This document shows positions 11,901 to 21,785 of a DNA stretch of 64,000 bases, piece after piece. Below the pieces are notes generated by a model that was given only the letters and a program-made list of their open reading frames with translations, ran no database searches and was not told where the DNA came from. A program made the translations under genes and the position numbers. Source of the stretch: Coccinella septempunctata. Its lineage: Eukaryota; Arthropoda; Insecta; Coleoptera; Coccinellidae. Every line of letters starts with the position of its first letter. Within the stretch, counting starts at the first letter, position 1. The stretch lies in contig NC_058189.1 in assembly GCF_907165205.1 (NCBI RefSeq), positions 51,424,270-51,488,269 on the forward strand, read 5' to 3'.

Positions 11901-12000
11901 CAAATTATTTCACCCTATAGATCATGTTCAGTGTGTGGGTAAGAACCCATTTTCATAGAAAAACTCCGAGCAACGGGGTTTTTTCACTGTGTATCAAGAT
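8981..12000 (-). repeat. Right tandem array, same unit inverted, about 21 copies
   Basis: The anchor ACTGTATC (reverse of the left-arm anchor, with some variants such as ACTGCATC) recurs about every 150 bp, near 9000, 9150, 9300, 9450 and so on to 11990. The unit is the reverse complement of the left arm. The arms meet at ~8946-8992, where GTGTGAAAAAAACC and GGTTTTTTTTACAC face each other across a short loop. Confidence 0.9.
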
Positions 12001-12193
12001 AGTTAAATTTCAGGGGGTTGGTGGGGGTAGTTTTCGATGCACAAATTGTTTCACCCTATAGACTGTGTTTATAATGTTCTAAATAACCCATTCATATCAA
12101 AAAATCCCGAACAACAGGTATTTTTACAATTTGTATGGTAAAAGCGAAAATGAAAAAACCGTTGCTGGAAACCGTTGCTGCCTTCACACCCGT

Positions 12194-12202
12194 AAACATC
12201 AT
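12194..12202 (+). repeat. Target-site duplication (right), AAACATCAT
   Basis: Second copy of the 9-bp duplication flanking the foldback element; the host E1 element resumes here. Confidence 0.85.
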
Positions 12203-12536
12203 AGCACTTTTTCAACATAACTAACATAAGCACTTTCAAGAAACTGCCTCGATTTTCTAAATTTTTTTTTAACCCTAAATAAATACAAAAATTATGATTC
12301 TCAAAAGTGACCTGATGCATTTAATCCGATGAACTTGGTATTGAACCATTCATTGTCCAGCCATATGTTTATGTTTTGTTTCGTGCTTGCGATGCCGGAG
12401 TCACCTTTCAAAGTCCCCTACTTGAAATTCAATGAAATTTTGTCGAATTTCTAGGGGTTGCATTTCAGCCATCTTAGATATTTTATAGAGAGTCCTACCT
12501 TCTGTCAAATAAACCCTCACGCTTGAAAACACACTG

Positions 12537-13039
12537 TATATTATACTTCAACTTGATCCAAATGATGGATATTTAAATTTGAAGCTGTTTTGGATTTTCA
12601 TTCATCATACGACGAATTGAATTCATTCACGTCAAATATCAATATTACTTTTCTGAATAATCCAATGCTTTCGAAAATTCTCAAAATTTGTTTACAGGCA
12701 CCGGTTTATCCTGGAAAGTTCATAGTTTTACTTTAGTTCTCTAAAGCCTATTAAATTTTCGAAATTCTACCTTATTCTCAGCATTTGTATAATGTATTTT
12801 GTTCAGGAACTGGGATTTACGTCATATTATGTTATGCTCAACAAAATAGTCAATCTGTAAGAACAATTTTTGGGCCTTTCGATTTTCAAATCTGCAACAT
12901 CATTTCAAGACAAGCAAAGCGATCAGAGGGGCGATTGAAAAACCACTTGCTCTTTGTTACATCCCAATTCCCACGTAACATACAGAAATAATCACCTTTT
13001 TCCTCATCATAAACGAAAAAAAAATCATAAAATAAAAAA
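12537..13039. other. AT-rich unique stretch
   Basis: No repeat family or exon recognised; the short open frame here has no supporting signals. Confidence 0.35.
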
Positions 13040-13530
13040 AATCAGGCCACCCGATCACAAAAACTAGGCGGGCCCGAGCCTCGGCACACCTGAGTGCGGA
13101 TCTGCCGCCTTACTTGGAAATGGATCCCGATGATATTTCGCTCCCGTCTCATCTCTTCGCATTCTTTCACGTTCCGCCGCTGCTTTTATTGGTTATTCGG
13201 CAACTGGGGAACACACACAAACAATTTAACATTGTGAGAACATCGGATTCCGTACGAAATTTCGTCCACTTCTGGTTAATGGCCATCCCCAACCTGGCGA
13301 TTCAGTCGGTCACGAACCAACTGACAATAATGGATTGATACTGATTTAATGGCTCATCAGAGGGGGGAAAATCGGGCGTGAAGGAAGGCTACTAGTTTCT
13401 GCGGGAAAAGGCGAAACGGACAAAAGATCCCGCAAAACGGGAATCGATGTATTCATCTCGGCAAGAACGCTTCAGTCGCCCACTGTTCGCGTTTTGGAAA
13501 TAGAGAAGGTACAGTTATTTATAGAGGGAT
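13040..13530. other. GC-rich single-copy island
   Basis: Contrasts sharply with the AT-rich flanks (for example GGCGGGCCCGAGCCTCGGCA near 13070). A 74-codon plus-strand frame at 13114-13338 contains a hydrophobic patch (PPLLLLVI), but no splice sites or recognisable domain support a gene. Candidate intronic regulatory DNA. Confidence 0.35.
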
Positions 13531-13746
13531 TAACTGGAATTACTTCAATGCACAAGAAGTTTTCGCGTTTCACTCTGCTAGATGGTAATTGGCAATACCC
13601 GAAGCAACACGCAAATGCTGTGAATTCATGGTGGAAAAGTACCTAACAGAATTTGATATGGATGTTTGGGAAATATTTTGGATTTTCGGAATATTCACGA
13701 TTTAAGGGGGCTATATTGCAACCAATTCATTGTAATGAATTCGAGT
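13531..13746. other. Unique stretch before a MITE
   Basis: No feature recognised. Confidence 0.3.
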
Positions 13747-14190
13747 ACAGGGTGGGCAAACTTCGATGTTTTAGCACTACAGCTTTCAAACCAGAGGAGA
13801 TAGACAAAATCAGTAAAAATTAAGCTTTAAAAAAATTGCATAGAAATCTAGTGTTCCCATTTAAAAAAATTTAACTTTGGGTCATAGCTTCGTAATTAAA
13901 AATCCTGCTAAAAAGGCAAGCACGCCACTGGATTCTACTTGAAAAAGTGCCTGTATAATGATTTCATTTCAGAGCTCTATCATCAGTATTAGCGGAGATA
14001 TAAATTTATTTCGGTATCGCCATTTTTTCCAATTTTCACTTATAACTCGAAAACAAAAGAAGGTGTCCAAAAATGACTACTACTCTTGTTAGTTTCTCAG
14101 AAAAAGAGAACGAGAATGGGGTATCATATTTTGTCTATCTCCACTGGTTTGAAAGCAGTAGTGCTAAAACATCGAAATTTGCCCACCCTG
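13747..14190. mobile_element. MITE family C, copy C1
   Basis: It starts CAGGGTGGGCAAACTTCG and ends CGAAATTTGCCCACCCTG, flanked by TA on both sides. The terminal inverted repeats continue inward through TTTTAGCACTACAGCTTTCA and AGGAGATAGACAAAAT. Its 444 bp is an internally shortened version of C2 at 29.3 kb. Non-coding. Confidence 0.85.
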
Positions 14191-14318
14191 TACAAATCTC
14201 GCAAATTGAAGCTTTTGTTGAATGAATGAGACATAGATTGCACATTGAGTTTGTTTCAGAGATTTTCGGTATTCAAGAAATGAAAAGAGAGTGACATTCA
14301 CAAAAAAGGAATCGTATA

Positions 14319-15433
14319 CGAAGATGTATTGATATCTAGCTAACCTACACCAGTTCCAATTAAAAGAAAGAAGATGTCCACCGAAATTTGAGAAAATCGA
14401 AGTATTGGAGTATCGATCCATCATCAAGTAACTGTATTTAAAAGGGTTAAGAGGTAGGCAGATTTACGAAGATATGCTTAATACCCTTGGTGATCAATGT
14501 CATTCGTATGCGACCGTGAAAAATTGGACTGCAAGCTTTAAAAGAGGTAAATTTTCCATTGAAGATGATGACCGATCGGGAAGGCCAGTTTCTGTGTCAG
14601 TCCCCGAAAATATCGATGCAGTTCATGACATGATTTTATCAGACCGTCGAATTGGGCTAAAACGGATATCTGAAGCACTGGATATTCCATATGAACGCGT
14701 TCATCATACAGTTCGCGTATGCGTGCAAGGGTAGAAGCATCGCGTTCGATCTGTGCTCGATTTGAAAACGATGTAAACTTCTTAAATCGAATTGTTACTA
14801 TGGATCAGACTTGGGTACATTTCTACAATCCAGAAACAAAGCAACAATCGATGGAATGGCGACACTCTGGTTCTCCAAGACCTAAGAAGTTTCGTGTCCA
14901 AAAATCTGCTGGAAAAGTTCTTGCTTCAGTTTTTTGGGATTGCCATGGAGTAATCATGATTTTTTGGATAAGGGTAGAACAATAACCGTAGATTACTATT
15001 AGACATTACTGATCATTCTACGGGAAAAAATTAAAGAGAAAAGACGCGGAAAGCTATCCAAAGGTGTTTTGTTTTTGCAGGACAACGCCCCCGCACACAA
15101 ATCTCATGTTGCCATGCGAAAAATTCGTGATTTAGGGTTTGAATTACTAGAACACCACCCTTATTAACCAGATTTGTCTACATCCGACTATCATCTCTTT
15201 CCTCAACTGAAAAAAAGTCGTAAGTTTTCTTCCAGCGAGGAGGTAATAAAAGCTGTGGAGGTCTGGTTTGCAGAACAAGAAGAAAAATTTTTTTTGAAAG
15301 GTCTAGGGACGTTGTTGGTTCGCTGTGATAAATGTATACAATTCAGAGGAGAATATGGTGGGTAATAAAATATTTTGACTTTGAAATTTTGTTTGGTTCT
15401 ATAGTAGGCTAAGAATTTTTCAATGTATCCTCG
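14319..15433 (+). mobile_element. mariner element, copy 1 (internally deleted)
   Basis: Flanking TA at 14317-14318 and 15434-15435. The left end CGAAGATGTATTGATATCTA mirrors the right end (reverse complement CGAGGATACATTGAAAAATT), and AGCTAACCTAC mirrors TTAGCCTAC. Its length is 1115 bp, against 1258 bp for the relative at 23.7 kb, because ~100 bp is missing in the middle of the transposase. Confidence 0.75.
14374..15365 (+). pseudogene. mariner transposase pseudogene (copy 1)
   Basis: The original start is probably ATG at 14374, by alignment with copy 2. The reading frame is broken by a frameshift near 14389, a stop at about 14430 (in a K-stop-LYLKGLRG context), a deletion near 14716 that removes part of the second helix-turn-helix linker, and further frame changes near 14960. 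The N-terminal part (NTLGDQCHSYATVKNW, SIEDDDRSGRP) is a typical mariner HTH region. The catalytic triad is still visible: D in TMDQTW (14803), D in QDNAPAHKSH (15081) and D in SDYHLF (15186). The last two are exactly 35 codons apart, the D34D spacing that defines mariner. The usual MDETW is MDQTW here. Not functional. Confidence 0.85.
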
Positions 15434-16389
15434 TAAGATACATCAACGTCTTCAAATTGATAATTTGAAAAATCAGCGTTCAGAAATAAATCTGTTCATT
15501 TTAAGTATTTGCATATTCGGTCATCAAAAATTTCCTTAAGAGTAAACTGGAAATAAAAAAAGCAAATACAGTGTATTAGTGGCATATTTATACAGTTCGT
15601 ATTGAGAGATTGGTGATCTCTGACCAATGACCCATCAGAATCAGTCAAACTACTTGTTTCTCAGATACTGTAAGTGTTTCTTTAAAATCATGGAGTATTC
15701 CAAGGTCTATAATTTCTCTAATAATAACTAATGACTACATTTCATCTCCTGCTCAACTCAAGACTCTGATATGCTTTCAAACAAAACGGTCGCATTTTGG
15801 TTGCACTCTCTTCATTGGACAAATTCACGAAAATAAAATAATACTCATATTTTTTGATTCGATGTAGTAATGATTCATCTCACTTAACCGCTCAGATGCC
15901 CGATGCTTTTGTTGAATGTAGCTGTGGGAATCAGAACTGTAAGAACTTAAAATTTCTCGAAACATAACGTAGGTATTCAATATAGTATGTGATATTCTCA
16001 GATATCTACAGCCATTCACTGGCTCATCTTATCGTAATTCATTCAAACAGATCAGGCGTCAACAAAAATACACTCCCAACTGCAACTGATGTTCAGTCTG
16101 ACTAATTAAAATAGTGAAAGAACAACACGCTGTCTCGCATTAACACACGACCTGTTCCATTTCTGAGAATGCTCCTATACAGTCGGAAGCAGCTCATTCA
16201 TTCCTATAAAATCTCACCTCCTCGTCCATTCATCGTGTCATATTTGAGCATCCACTCACCTCTGAGGCTTCCTCAAATATAAATAGTACGAGAGTAAATT
16301 TATTCGATGAATCCAGAGCTTTATTCCATATAAATAAACCGCACGTGGATACATGTAAATATTTCTAGGATTTATTTATCCATGTTCTA
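15434..16389. other. AT-rich unique stretch
   Basis: No repeat or exon recognised between the mariner copy and the next GC-rich island. Confidence 0.35.
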
Positions 16390-16807
16390 TACGCACGCAG
16401 GTTGATAGCGGCTCACGAGTTATCCACAGTAGATAACAAAATAAATATCGGTCTAGCACAAAAGGAGACATTCTCGGGGATGGAGATAGGAAGGTCGTTA
16501 AGATCCTGGAGTCACTTTCCACGCCGGAATTCCGAGAAGAGGGAGAGGTTATTCAACTTTCGGGGGAAGTTTTCAAGTAGGGCAGTCGGCATTTTCAACG
16601 CACATAAGTTTTGGCCCTGATTAAGAGATCCAAATCGATCCGTTTTGCCATTTCGTTGGCTGAAATGGACGTAGGGAACTGGGACTAAACGTCGCCGTCG
16701 CTATAGAATATGATAATGCTTTGGTTCCACTCTCGTCCTATTTTCGGAGTTGGAAAAATAGTGGCCGGGAAAAGGACCAAGAGCGTCCGTTATTCCCGAA
16801 CGCTGTA
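16390..16807. other. GC-rich single-copy island
   Basis: Raised GC around 16480-16800. The 72-codon frame at 16402-16620 has no ATG context, splice signals or domain that would support a gene. Candidate non-coding regulatory DNA. Confidence 0.3.
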
Positions 16808-16920
16808 TACGGGGTGAGTCTTTGACTTGTACAAATATTTTAGCAGTAGATTCTTGAGGTCGAAAGCAACACTTTTTCCCTTTAAAATATTTTTCGTTTG
16901 TACCCTGATGAAAAGTAATA

Positions 16921-17469
16921 CAGGGTGTCCCAAAACTAGTGAATCAAACGTCACACCACGATAGAGTAGATCAAATAGTATCGAATGACACCAACATTAG
17001 TTGAGCGAAAATGTACCGTTTCTGAAAAAACCTAACCTAAAGTTGGCGATTTTCGAACTATTTTTTCAATCACAAGGCCAATTTGTGATTGAGGATAGCG
17101 TTTTTCTTCCATATTATCACCCATATAGAGGGGGTTTATTCTGAGTAATAAAAATCATGTAGAAAAAACAATTGTTTTAATTTACATTTACATACTTAGG
17201 TTATCGATTAACTACTTAAAATAATTTCAATCAAGGGAGATAAAACAATAATCTTAGTTCAATATAATTTAAAATCGATATCCTTTTTCACAAACTGGCC
17301 CTGTGATTAAGAAAAATAGTTCGAAAATCGGCAACTTTAGGTATTTTAATAAAATTCTGATTATTTTGGAAACGGTACATATTCGTTGAACTAATGTTGG
17401 TGCCATTCGATAATATTTGGTCCACTCTATCGTTTGTGACGTTTGATTCACTTGTTTTGGGACACCCTA
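16921..17469. mobile_element. MITE family H nested in A4
   Basis: It starts CAGGGTGTCCCAAAACTAG and ends near CTTGTTTTGGGACACCCTA. The arms continue inward through AATCAAACGTCAC, GTACCGTTTC and CGATTTTCGAACTATTTTT, so terminal inverted repeats exceed 150 bp. The insertion point lies within the family A segment that reads GATAAAAAGATATAGCC in other copies, with TA on both sides. Non-coding; the 60-codon minus-strand frame is part of one arm. Confidence 0.85.
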
Positions 17470-17745
17470 TATGTAGTTATTTTAAGTTTTCATAATATGC
17501 CACCCCTGAAAAAACAAAATTAACTTCAGAATAATAAGTTGAATCTATTACTCTACACATCTGTGTATATTTCAAACAGAGTTGCATTCAGCCAAAGTAC
17601 CCAATTTTTCAAATTTCACAGTTATTTTTTGATATCAATCAATTTAATATCATCAAATTATTCGAAAATGGCGTGAAAATATGAAGAATTCTTTCATTTT
17701 ACAAACGTTCAAATATTCATTAAATAGCGTTCAACTTAGTTTCAA

Positions 17746-18044
17746 GGAACTTTTTACAGTTTTCACTCCCAATCTCTGAAACAAAATCAATTTAAAAATT
17801 CAATAAACGATTTGCTCCTGCGTAAATTCTTGCACTAATTTGTCAGCTCAAATCAACTAAAAAAAAATTGTTGCCTGACAATGAACTGAAAATAAAGAAC
17901 GTTGAAATTATAATTCTATATTGTAACGTTTCGGAGTCTATATCAGACTCCTTCATCAGACGAAAATCAATTTTCGAAAATCTTCTGAATTGTTTCTTTT
18001 GTTTGACATTTTGTCAACGTTGACAATGTTGGTGATATTCATCA
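17746..18044 (-). repeat. Inserted fragment, possibly Penelope-like
   Basis: Interrupts A4. On the minus strand it carries CTGATGA, a 7-bp hairpin and GAAACGTT, a combination that from memory is typical of Penelope-like retroelement ends. No coding sequence is present, so the element class is a weak inference. Confidence 0.35.
17928..17959 (-). ncRNA. Hammerhead-ribozyme-like core
   Basis: Read on the minus strand: CTGATGA, one unpaired A, GGAGTCT, loop GATAT, AGACTCC, then GAAAC. These are the two conserved strands of a hammerhead core joined by a perfect 7-bp stem II. The cleavage-site strand and stems I and III could not be placed with confidence, so activity is unproven. A palindrome (CGAAAATTGATTTTCG) sits just upstream of the CTGATGA box. 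Confidence 0.3.
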
Positions 18045-18168
18045 AATAATAAAAAAACTTTATTCCGAAATTCATTACATTCGATAGAACCGTTTGTGAG
18101 ATAGAAGAAAAATTTTTTTTCGGTTTTTCAACAGCCTGTATCTGTCAAACCGAGCCGATTCGGAAAAA

Positions 18169-18475
18169 ATGGTAAGGGAAAAAAGTGTTTCTTTTGTCCT
18201 CAAGAATCTACTGTTAGAATATTTCTATGAATCAGAGACTCACCCTATATATGAGGCTTGTTCGTAGAGTGGTTCCTAACGGTTGTGAACTGTACAGAGC
18301 AAGCGCAATTCCATTTTAGGGGGACGAAAATCCATTTGCGCTTGCTCTGTACAGTTCACAACCGTTAGGAACCACTCTACGAACAAGCCTCATATATAGG
18401 GTGAGTCTCTGATTCATAGAAATATTCTAACAGTAGATTCTTGAGGACAAAAGAAACACTTTTTTCCCTTACCAT
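18169..18475. repeat. Perfect 140-bp palindrome with 27-nt loop
   Basis: 18169-18308 and 18336-18475 are exact reverse complements (position sum 36644). Each arm holds the terminal ~85 bp of a family A MITE plus ~55 bp of other DNA (GAGGCTTGTTCGTAGAGTGG ... GAGCAAGCGCAA). Directly after it, 18476-18527 repeats the non-A part of the right arm almost exactly (GTTGTGAACC for GTTAGGAACC). Confidence 0.9.
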
Positions 18476-18530
18476 GGAATTGCGCTTGCTCTGTACAGTT
18501 CACAACCGTTGTGAACCACTCTACGAACAT

Positions 18531-18850
18531 TTGAATGACATGAGATCAGAAAAAGAATGTTGTCGTATTAAAAATAACGAAGCTGTTTTTTTTTCACCCT
18601 TAGAAGATGAGATTGAAGAAAAAATTAAATGCAGTGTTGTATTCCCAGTGAAAAATTGCCCTTAGAAAGTTTTTGTCGTTTTCAGATAGTTTTGAAGATA
18701 AAGAAGTTATGGCACATTTTCGAAACCGACAAAATATCATAAATTTTTCTCAATAATGGAATTTTCACGAAAATCGAGCCCAGAGATGTTCTCAACGTTT
18801 TTATCTATCTGGTTTAGAAGTACCAAAAACAGCCAAAATCAAGCAATTTC
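18531..18850 (+). repeat. Repeat family L, copy L2
   Basis: Matches L1 at 4515-4826 and its resumed part at 5467-5521, but without the A3 insertion: TCTCAACGTTTTTATCTATC runs straight into TTTAGAAGTACCAAAAACAG. Ends near AAGCAATTTC. Short open frames here are shadows. Confidence 0.65.
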
Positions 18851-19043
18851 AAAAGTACAGTTTTCGAATAAGTTTTTCGTTTCTATACCTTTTCTCAGCC
18901 ACGAGCCAAGAATTACGTTGAGATTTTCGTTTAGAATTCCAACTAATCACCCTTTGTTGTTTGAAAGAAAAAAAGACTGCAATGCGGAAGGAAAAAGCAG
19001 CACTTTTTTATTCATTTTCGAAAATTCTCCAGTCCCCTATGTA

Positions 19044-19616
19044 CAGAGGGTAGGCAAAATTCGTTGTCTACTGAGGAGATCTCGGGAACTATAAGAGATA
19101 GAAGAAAGGGGATGACACATTTCACAGCTCTTTTTCAGAGAAACAAAGAATGGTGAAAACCGTAGCCTCCTACGATGCTTCGTTTCTGAGTTATTAGCAA
19201 AAAATAAGATTTTGACGATTTCGAAAAGTTCTTTTTTGTCTTTGAAGTGACAGATTTGAAATTTGGACCTTCTTAGGCACTTTTGTACGTAGAATCTGCT
19301 GAAGAAATTTTTTCTTCAATTCAAAAAAAACTAATTCAATAAAAGTTTGCATTTAAAAAAACTAATGCCTTATGATTCGAAATGAAAAACTATTTCGAGC
19401 TCGTCAGTGGATTCTACGTGAAAAGGTGCCCGTAAAAGGTTCAAGTTTCAGATCTGTAACTTCAAAGACAAAAAAGTTATGAGAACTTTACGAAATCGTC
19501 AAAATCCCATTTTTGCTAATAACTCTAAAACCAAGAATCATACAGTTCTCAGCATTCTTTGTTTCTCTGAAAAAAAGTTCTCGAGATCCTCACAGTAGAC
19601 AATTTTGCCCACCCTG
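19044..19616. mobile_element. MITE family B, copy B2
   Basis: It starts CAGAGGGTAGGCAAAATTCG and ends AATTTTGCCCACCCTG between TA dinucleotides. The terminal inverted repeats are very long (~260 bp), containing GTAGCCTCCTACGAT, TTTTGTCTTTGAAG and CAGATCTGAAACTT-type motifs in both orientations. Non-coding. Confidence 0.85.
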
Positions 19617-20130
19617 TATTGAGGAAATTTCGGCAGAGGCAACAAAGTTTTTTTTCGATGACGTTTGTTATTTCAAATAATAAACGATAATTCAGGGAAA
19701 TCGCGCGGTATTTTCGGAGCTGCATCTCATAAATATCATCCCGATGGATCTCGACGACATCGAAACCGCCATAATTCAGTATCAAACGACGCGGACGAAA
19801 CACTATCAAAGAAAAATAATTCGGAACGCGTTTTATTAATAGAACGGAAAACGCATTGTCGGAAATAACCTCCGGATATTCCTGCCGAACGGCTCAGTCG
19901 AACGTCCCCAAGTCAACACCCTGTGTGATCGACGGTCGTCCTATCGGGAGGTGCGAATGAAAGGCGGCGATCTGTACGAATTCCCAGTCGCGGATTCCAG
20001 GATGAAACGAAAACGTATAAATTAGTCTAGCCAAGGAGATTGATCGCGTGCAACGTTCTGGAAAAGTCCCGACACAAATACGATATATTTCAGTACTGCA
20101 CAATACGAAAAGCAGATTCAAGTACTTTTC
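19617..20130. other. Higher-GC single-copy island
   Basis: Unique sequence with raised GC (about 19680-20080), including CCCGATGGATCTCGACGACA. Antiparallel frames of 67-86 codons overlap here. No splice structure or domain supports either. Candidate regulatory DNA. Confidence 0.3.
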
Positions 20131-20819
20131 CAGATTTTCTTAACAACTTCAATACTTGGTCACTCTATAGCATTCTTATTTCCATTCATAGATTTGCGTA
20201 CAATCTCGGATAAGAGATTTGGCGCCTTGAAAAAAATACAGAAATACAAGTTAAGTCTTAACTAAAGCCCGATTGTAACAGCCTAAAATTCTCCACAGAA
20301 TTTTGTCAAGAAAATGGCAGACATTATTTTGTATGAAACTGAACAGTGAATTCTACCGAAAGTACGTATGTAACTGCAGAGAATTCACAGTGTATGAATT
20401 CACGAGTAAATTCTCTAGAGCTAGATAATTTTCGGTTGTTGCAAACGGGCTTAACAGGACAGGAGAATTTCATAAATATCGAAGCCAAAAACACCCTTCG
20501 CTATAGATGAGTTGAATCGGTACTATAACATCACCCCTGTATGTGCTAACCTCACTATTGTCAAACCTACGTCTTCTTTGTGTGCAATTTCATGGTTACT
20601 ATGGTTTCAACTAGAGATCATCTTGAAAACGAGATGAATATATGATTTTCTTTCATTCAATTCCCGAAGAGTTTTCGAGCCACTCATGCCATGAATGTCT
20701 TCATTTTTGTGGTCACTTTAAGGCCTAAAATGTTTCTATAAAAATGAGGACTTACCCACTATGATATTCAATGAAAAAAGCACTGCTCTATGAAAAAAAA
20801 AAATTATTGACATCTTTTG
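20131..20819. other. AT-rich stretch
   Basis: No gene seen. Parts may belong to repeat family G. Confidence 0.3.
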
Positions 20820-21177
20820 AATGGAGAAAACTTGAAAACTGTTCGGGAATCCAATTTAAAAAAATCACACATTCATCTTGAACGGGTGTCAATATATGGA
20901 CTATAGTTCATAACCATGAAATATGTTGGAAAGTGTGGCCTAGGTCTATAAAGCACCCAGATAAATTATGACAATTGGGGTATTTCGAAATTTGAATTTC
21001 ATGTAGATTCAGAATATTCTATAAAAATTGGGCATTTTCATTCGAAAAAGCAGGTTGGTATCGTGTTTCGTTACTTTAGGGCCAACCTATAAAGTCGAAA
21101 ATAATTTAGGTTAAGCGTTAGGTAGAGTCGACTCCGCCAGAGTTATCAAACAATTGAGCACTGTTGACTCCCCTGTT
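20820..21177 (+). repeat. Repeat family G, copy G1
   Basis: Shares with 56725-57083 the landmarks CGGGAAT(C/T)CAAT, CATGAAAT(A/T)TGT(T/C)GGAAA, ATGACAATTG, TTTCATGTAGATTCAGAATA and GAGTCGA(C/T)TCCGCCA(G/A)AG. Diverged and non-coding. Confidence 0.6.
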
Positions 21178-21785
21178 TACAGGTTGGGTCTTTGACTCGT
21201 ACAAATATTTTAACAGTAGATTCCTGAGGTCGAAAGAAACACTTTTTGCCTTTACCATTTTTTCCGATTCGGCCCTGATAAAAAGATATAGCCATTTTAA
21301 ACTTTCATAATGACCTGTGCCACCCCTGGAAAAACAAAATTACATTGAGAATAACAAGCTAAATCTAGGACACTACACATCTGTGGATCTTTCAAACAGA
21401 GTTGTATTCAGCCAAAGTACCCAATTTTCCAAATTTCACAGATACTTTTTAATTTTTGAACATCGAATTACTCGAAAACGCCGCATAATACCAGAAAGTT
21501 TCAAGAACACTTTCATTTCACAAAACGTTCAAGCATTCATTAAATAGCGTCCAACTTAGTTTCAAGAGTTGGATTCTATGAATTTTTGTTATTTTCATGG
21601 TACGTAATGGTCATAATGAGGAAACTGGAAGACGTGGATGATATCTTGTGTTCCAAAAAGATTAATCAAATGAATAAGAAACTATTCCGATATTCATTTC
21701 ATTCGATAAAACTGTTTGCGAGATAAATAGAACTAAAAATGACATTTTTATGGTTTTTGAACAGCCTGTATCTTCGAAAAGAAAA
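21178..21785 (+). repeat. MITE family A, copy A6 (right end truncated)
   Basis: Starts CAGGTTGGGTCTTTGACTCG and continues through all internal landmarks to ACAGCCTGTATCTTCGAAAA; the right terminal ~70 bp is missing. The 76-codon frame inside is not a gene. Confidence 0.8.

Larger units (their letters stand above)
7541..12193. mobile_element. Foldback element made of inverted ~150-bp tandem arrays
   Basis: It begins ACGGGTGTGAAGGCAGCAAC and ends with the exact reverse complement, flanked by AAACATCAT on both sides. The outer ~200 bp of each end are non-tandem and nearly identical inverted repeats. Inside lie direct arrays of a ~150-bp unit: about 9 copies in the left arm (to ~8974) and about 21 in the inverted right arm (from ~8981). 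No transposase frame exists; the 66-104-codon frames inside are repeat artefacts. Long inverted arms of tandem repeats with a 9-bp duplication recall Drosophila FB elements in architecture, although the sequence is not recognisably related. A MULE- or P-type mobilising enzyme is inference. Confidence 0.85.
7013..12536 (+). mobile_element. MITE family E, copy E1, interrupted by a foldback element
   Basis: It starts CAGGGTGTTTTTTAAGG after TA and ends near CACACTG before TA. The outer parts (7013-7540 and 12203-12536) match the uninterrupted copy E2 at 34483-35285. Shared motifs include GAACTGGTCAAAATGAAG, CGACCCTA(G/A)ACCGTTTG and CCATATGTTTATGTTTTG. Without the 4653-bp insert and one copy of the target duplication it would be ~860 bp. 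No protein is encoded, so movement must rely on a transposase from elsewhere. Confidence 0.75.
16808..18250 (+). repeat. MITE family A, copy A4, interrupted twice
   Basis: The left end GGGGTGAGTCTTTGACTTG begins after TA. Segments 16808-16918, 17472-17745 and ~18045-18250 together make one A element ending CAGAGACTCACCCTATA. The first interruption is MITE H (16921-17469); the second is ~300 bp at 17746-18044 carrying a hammerhead-like motif. Confidence 0.75.

Noticed and set aside
13114..13338. 74-codon frame with a hydrophobic segment, possibly a small membrane protein
   Set aside because: No splice or promoter context and no domain recognised; it lies in a GC-rich block where open frames are expected.
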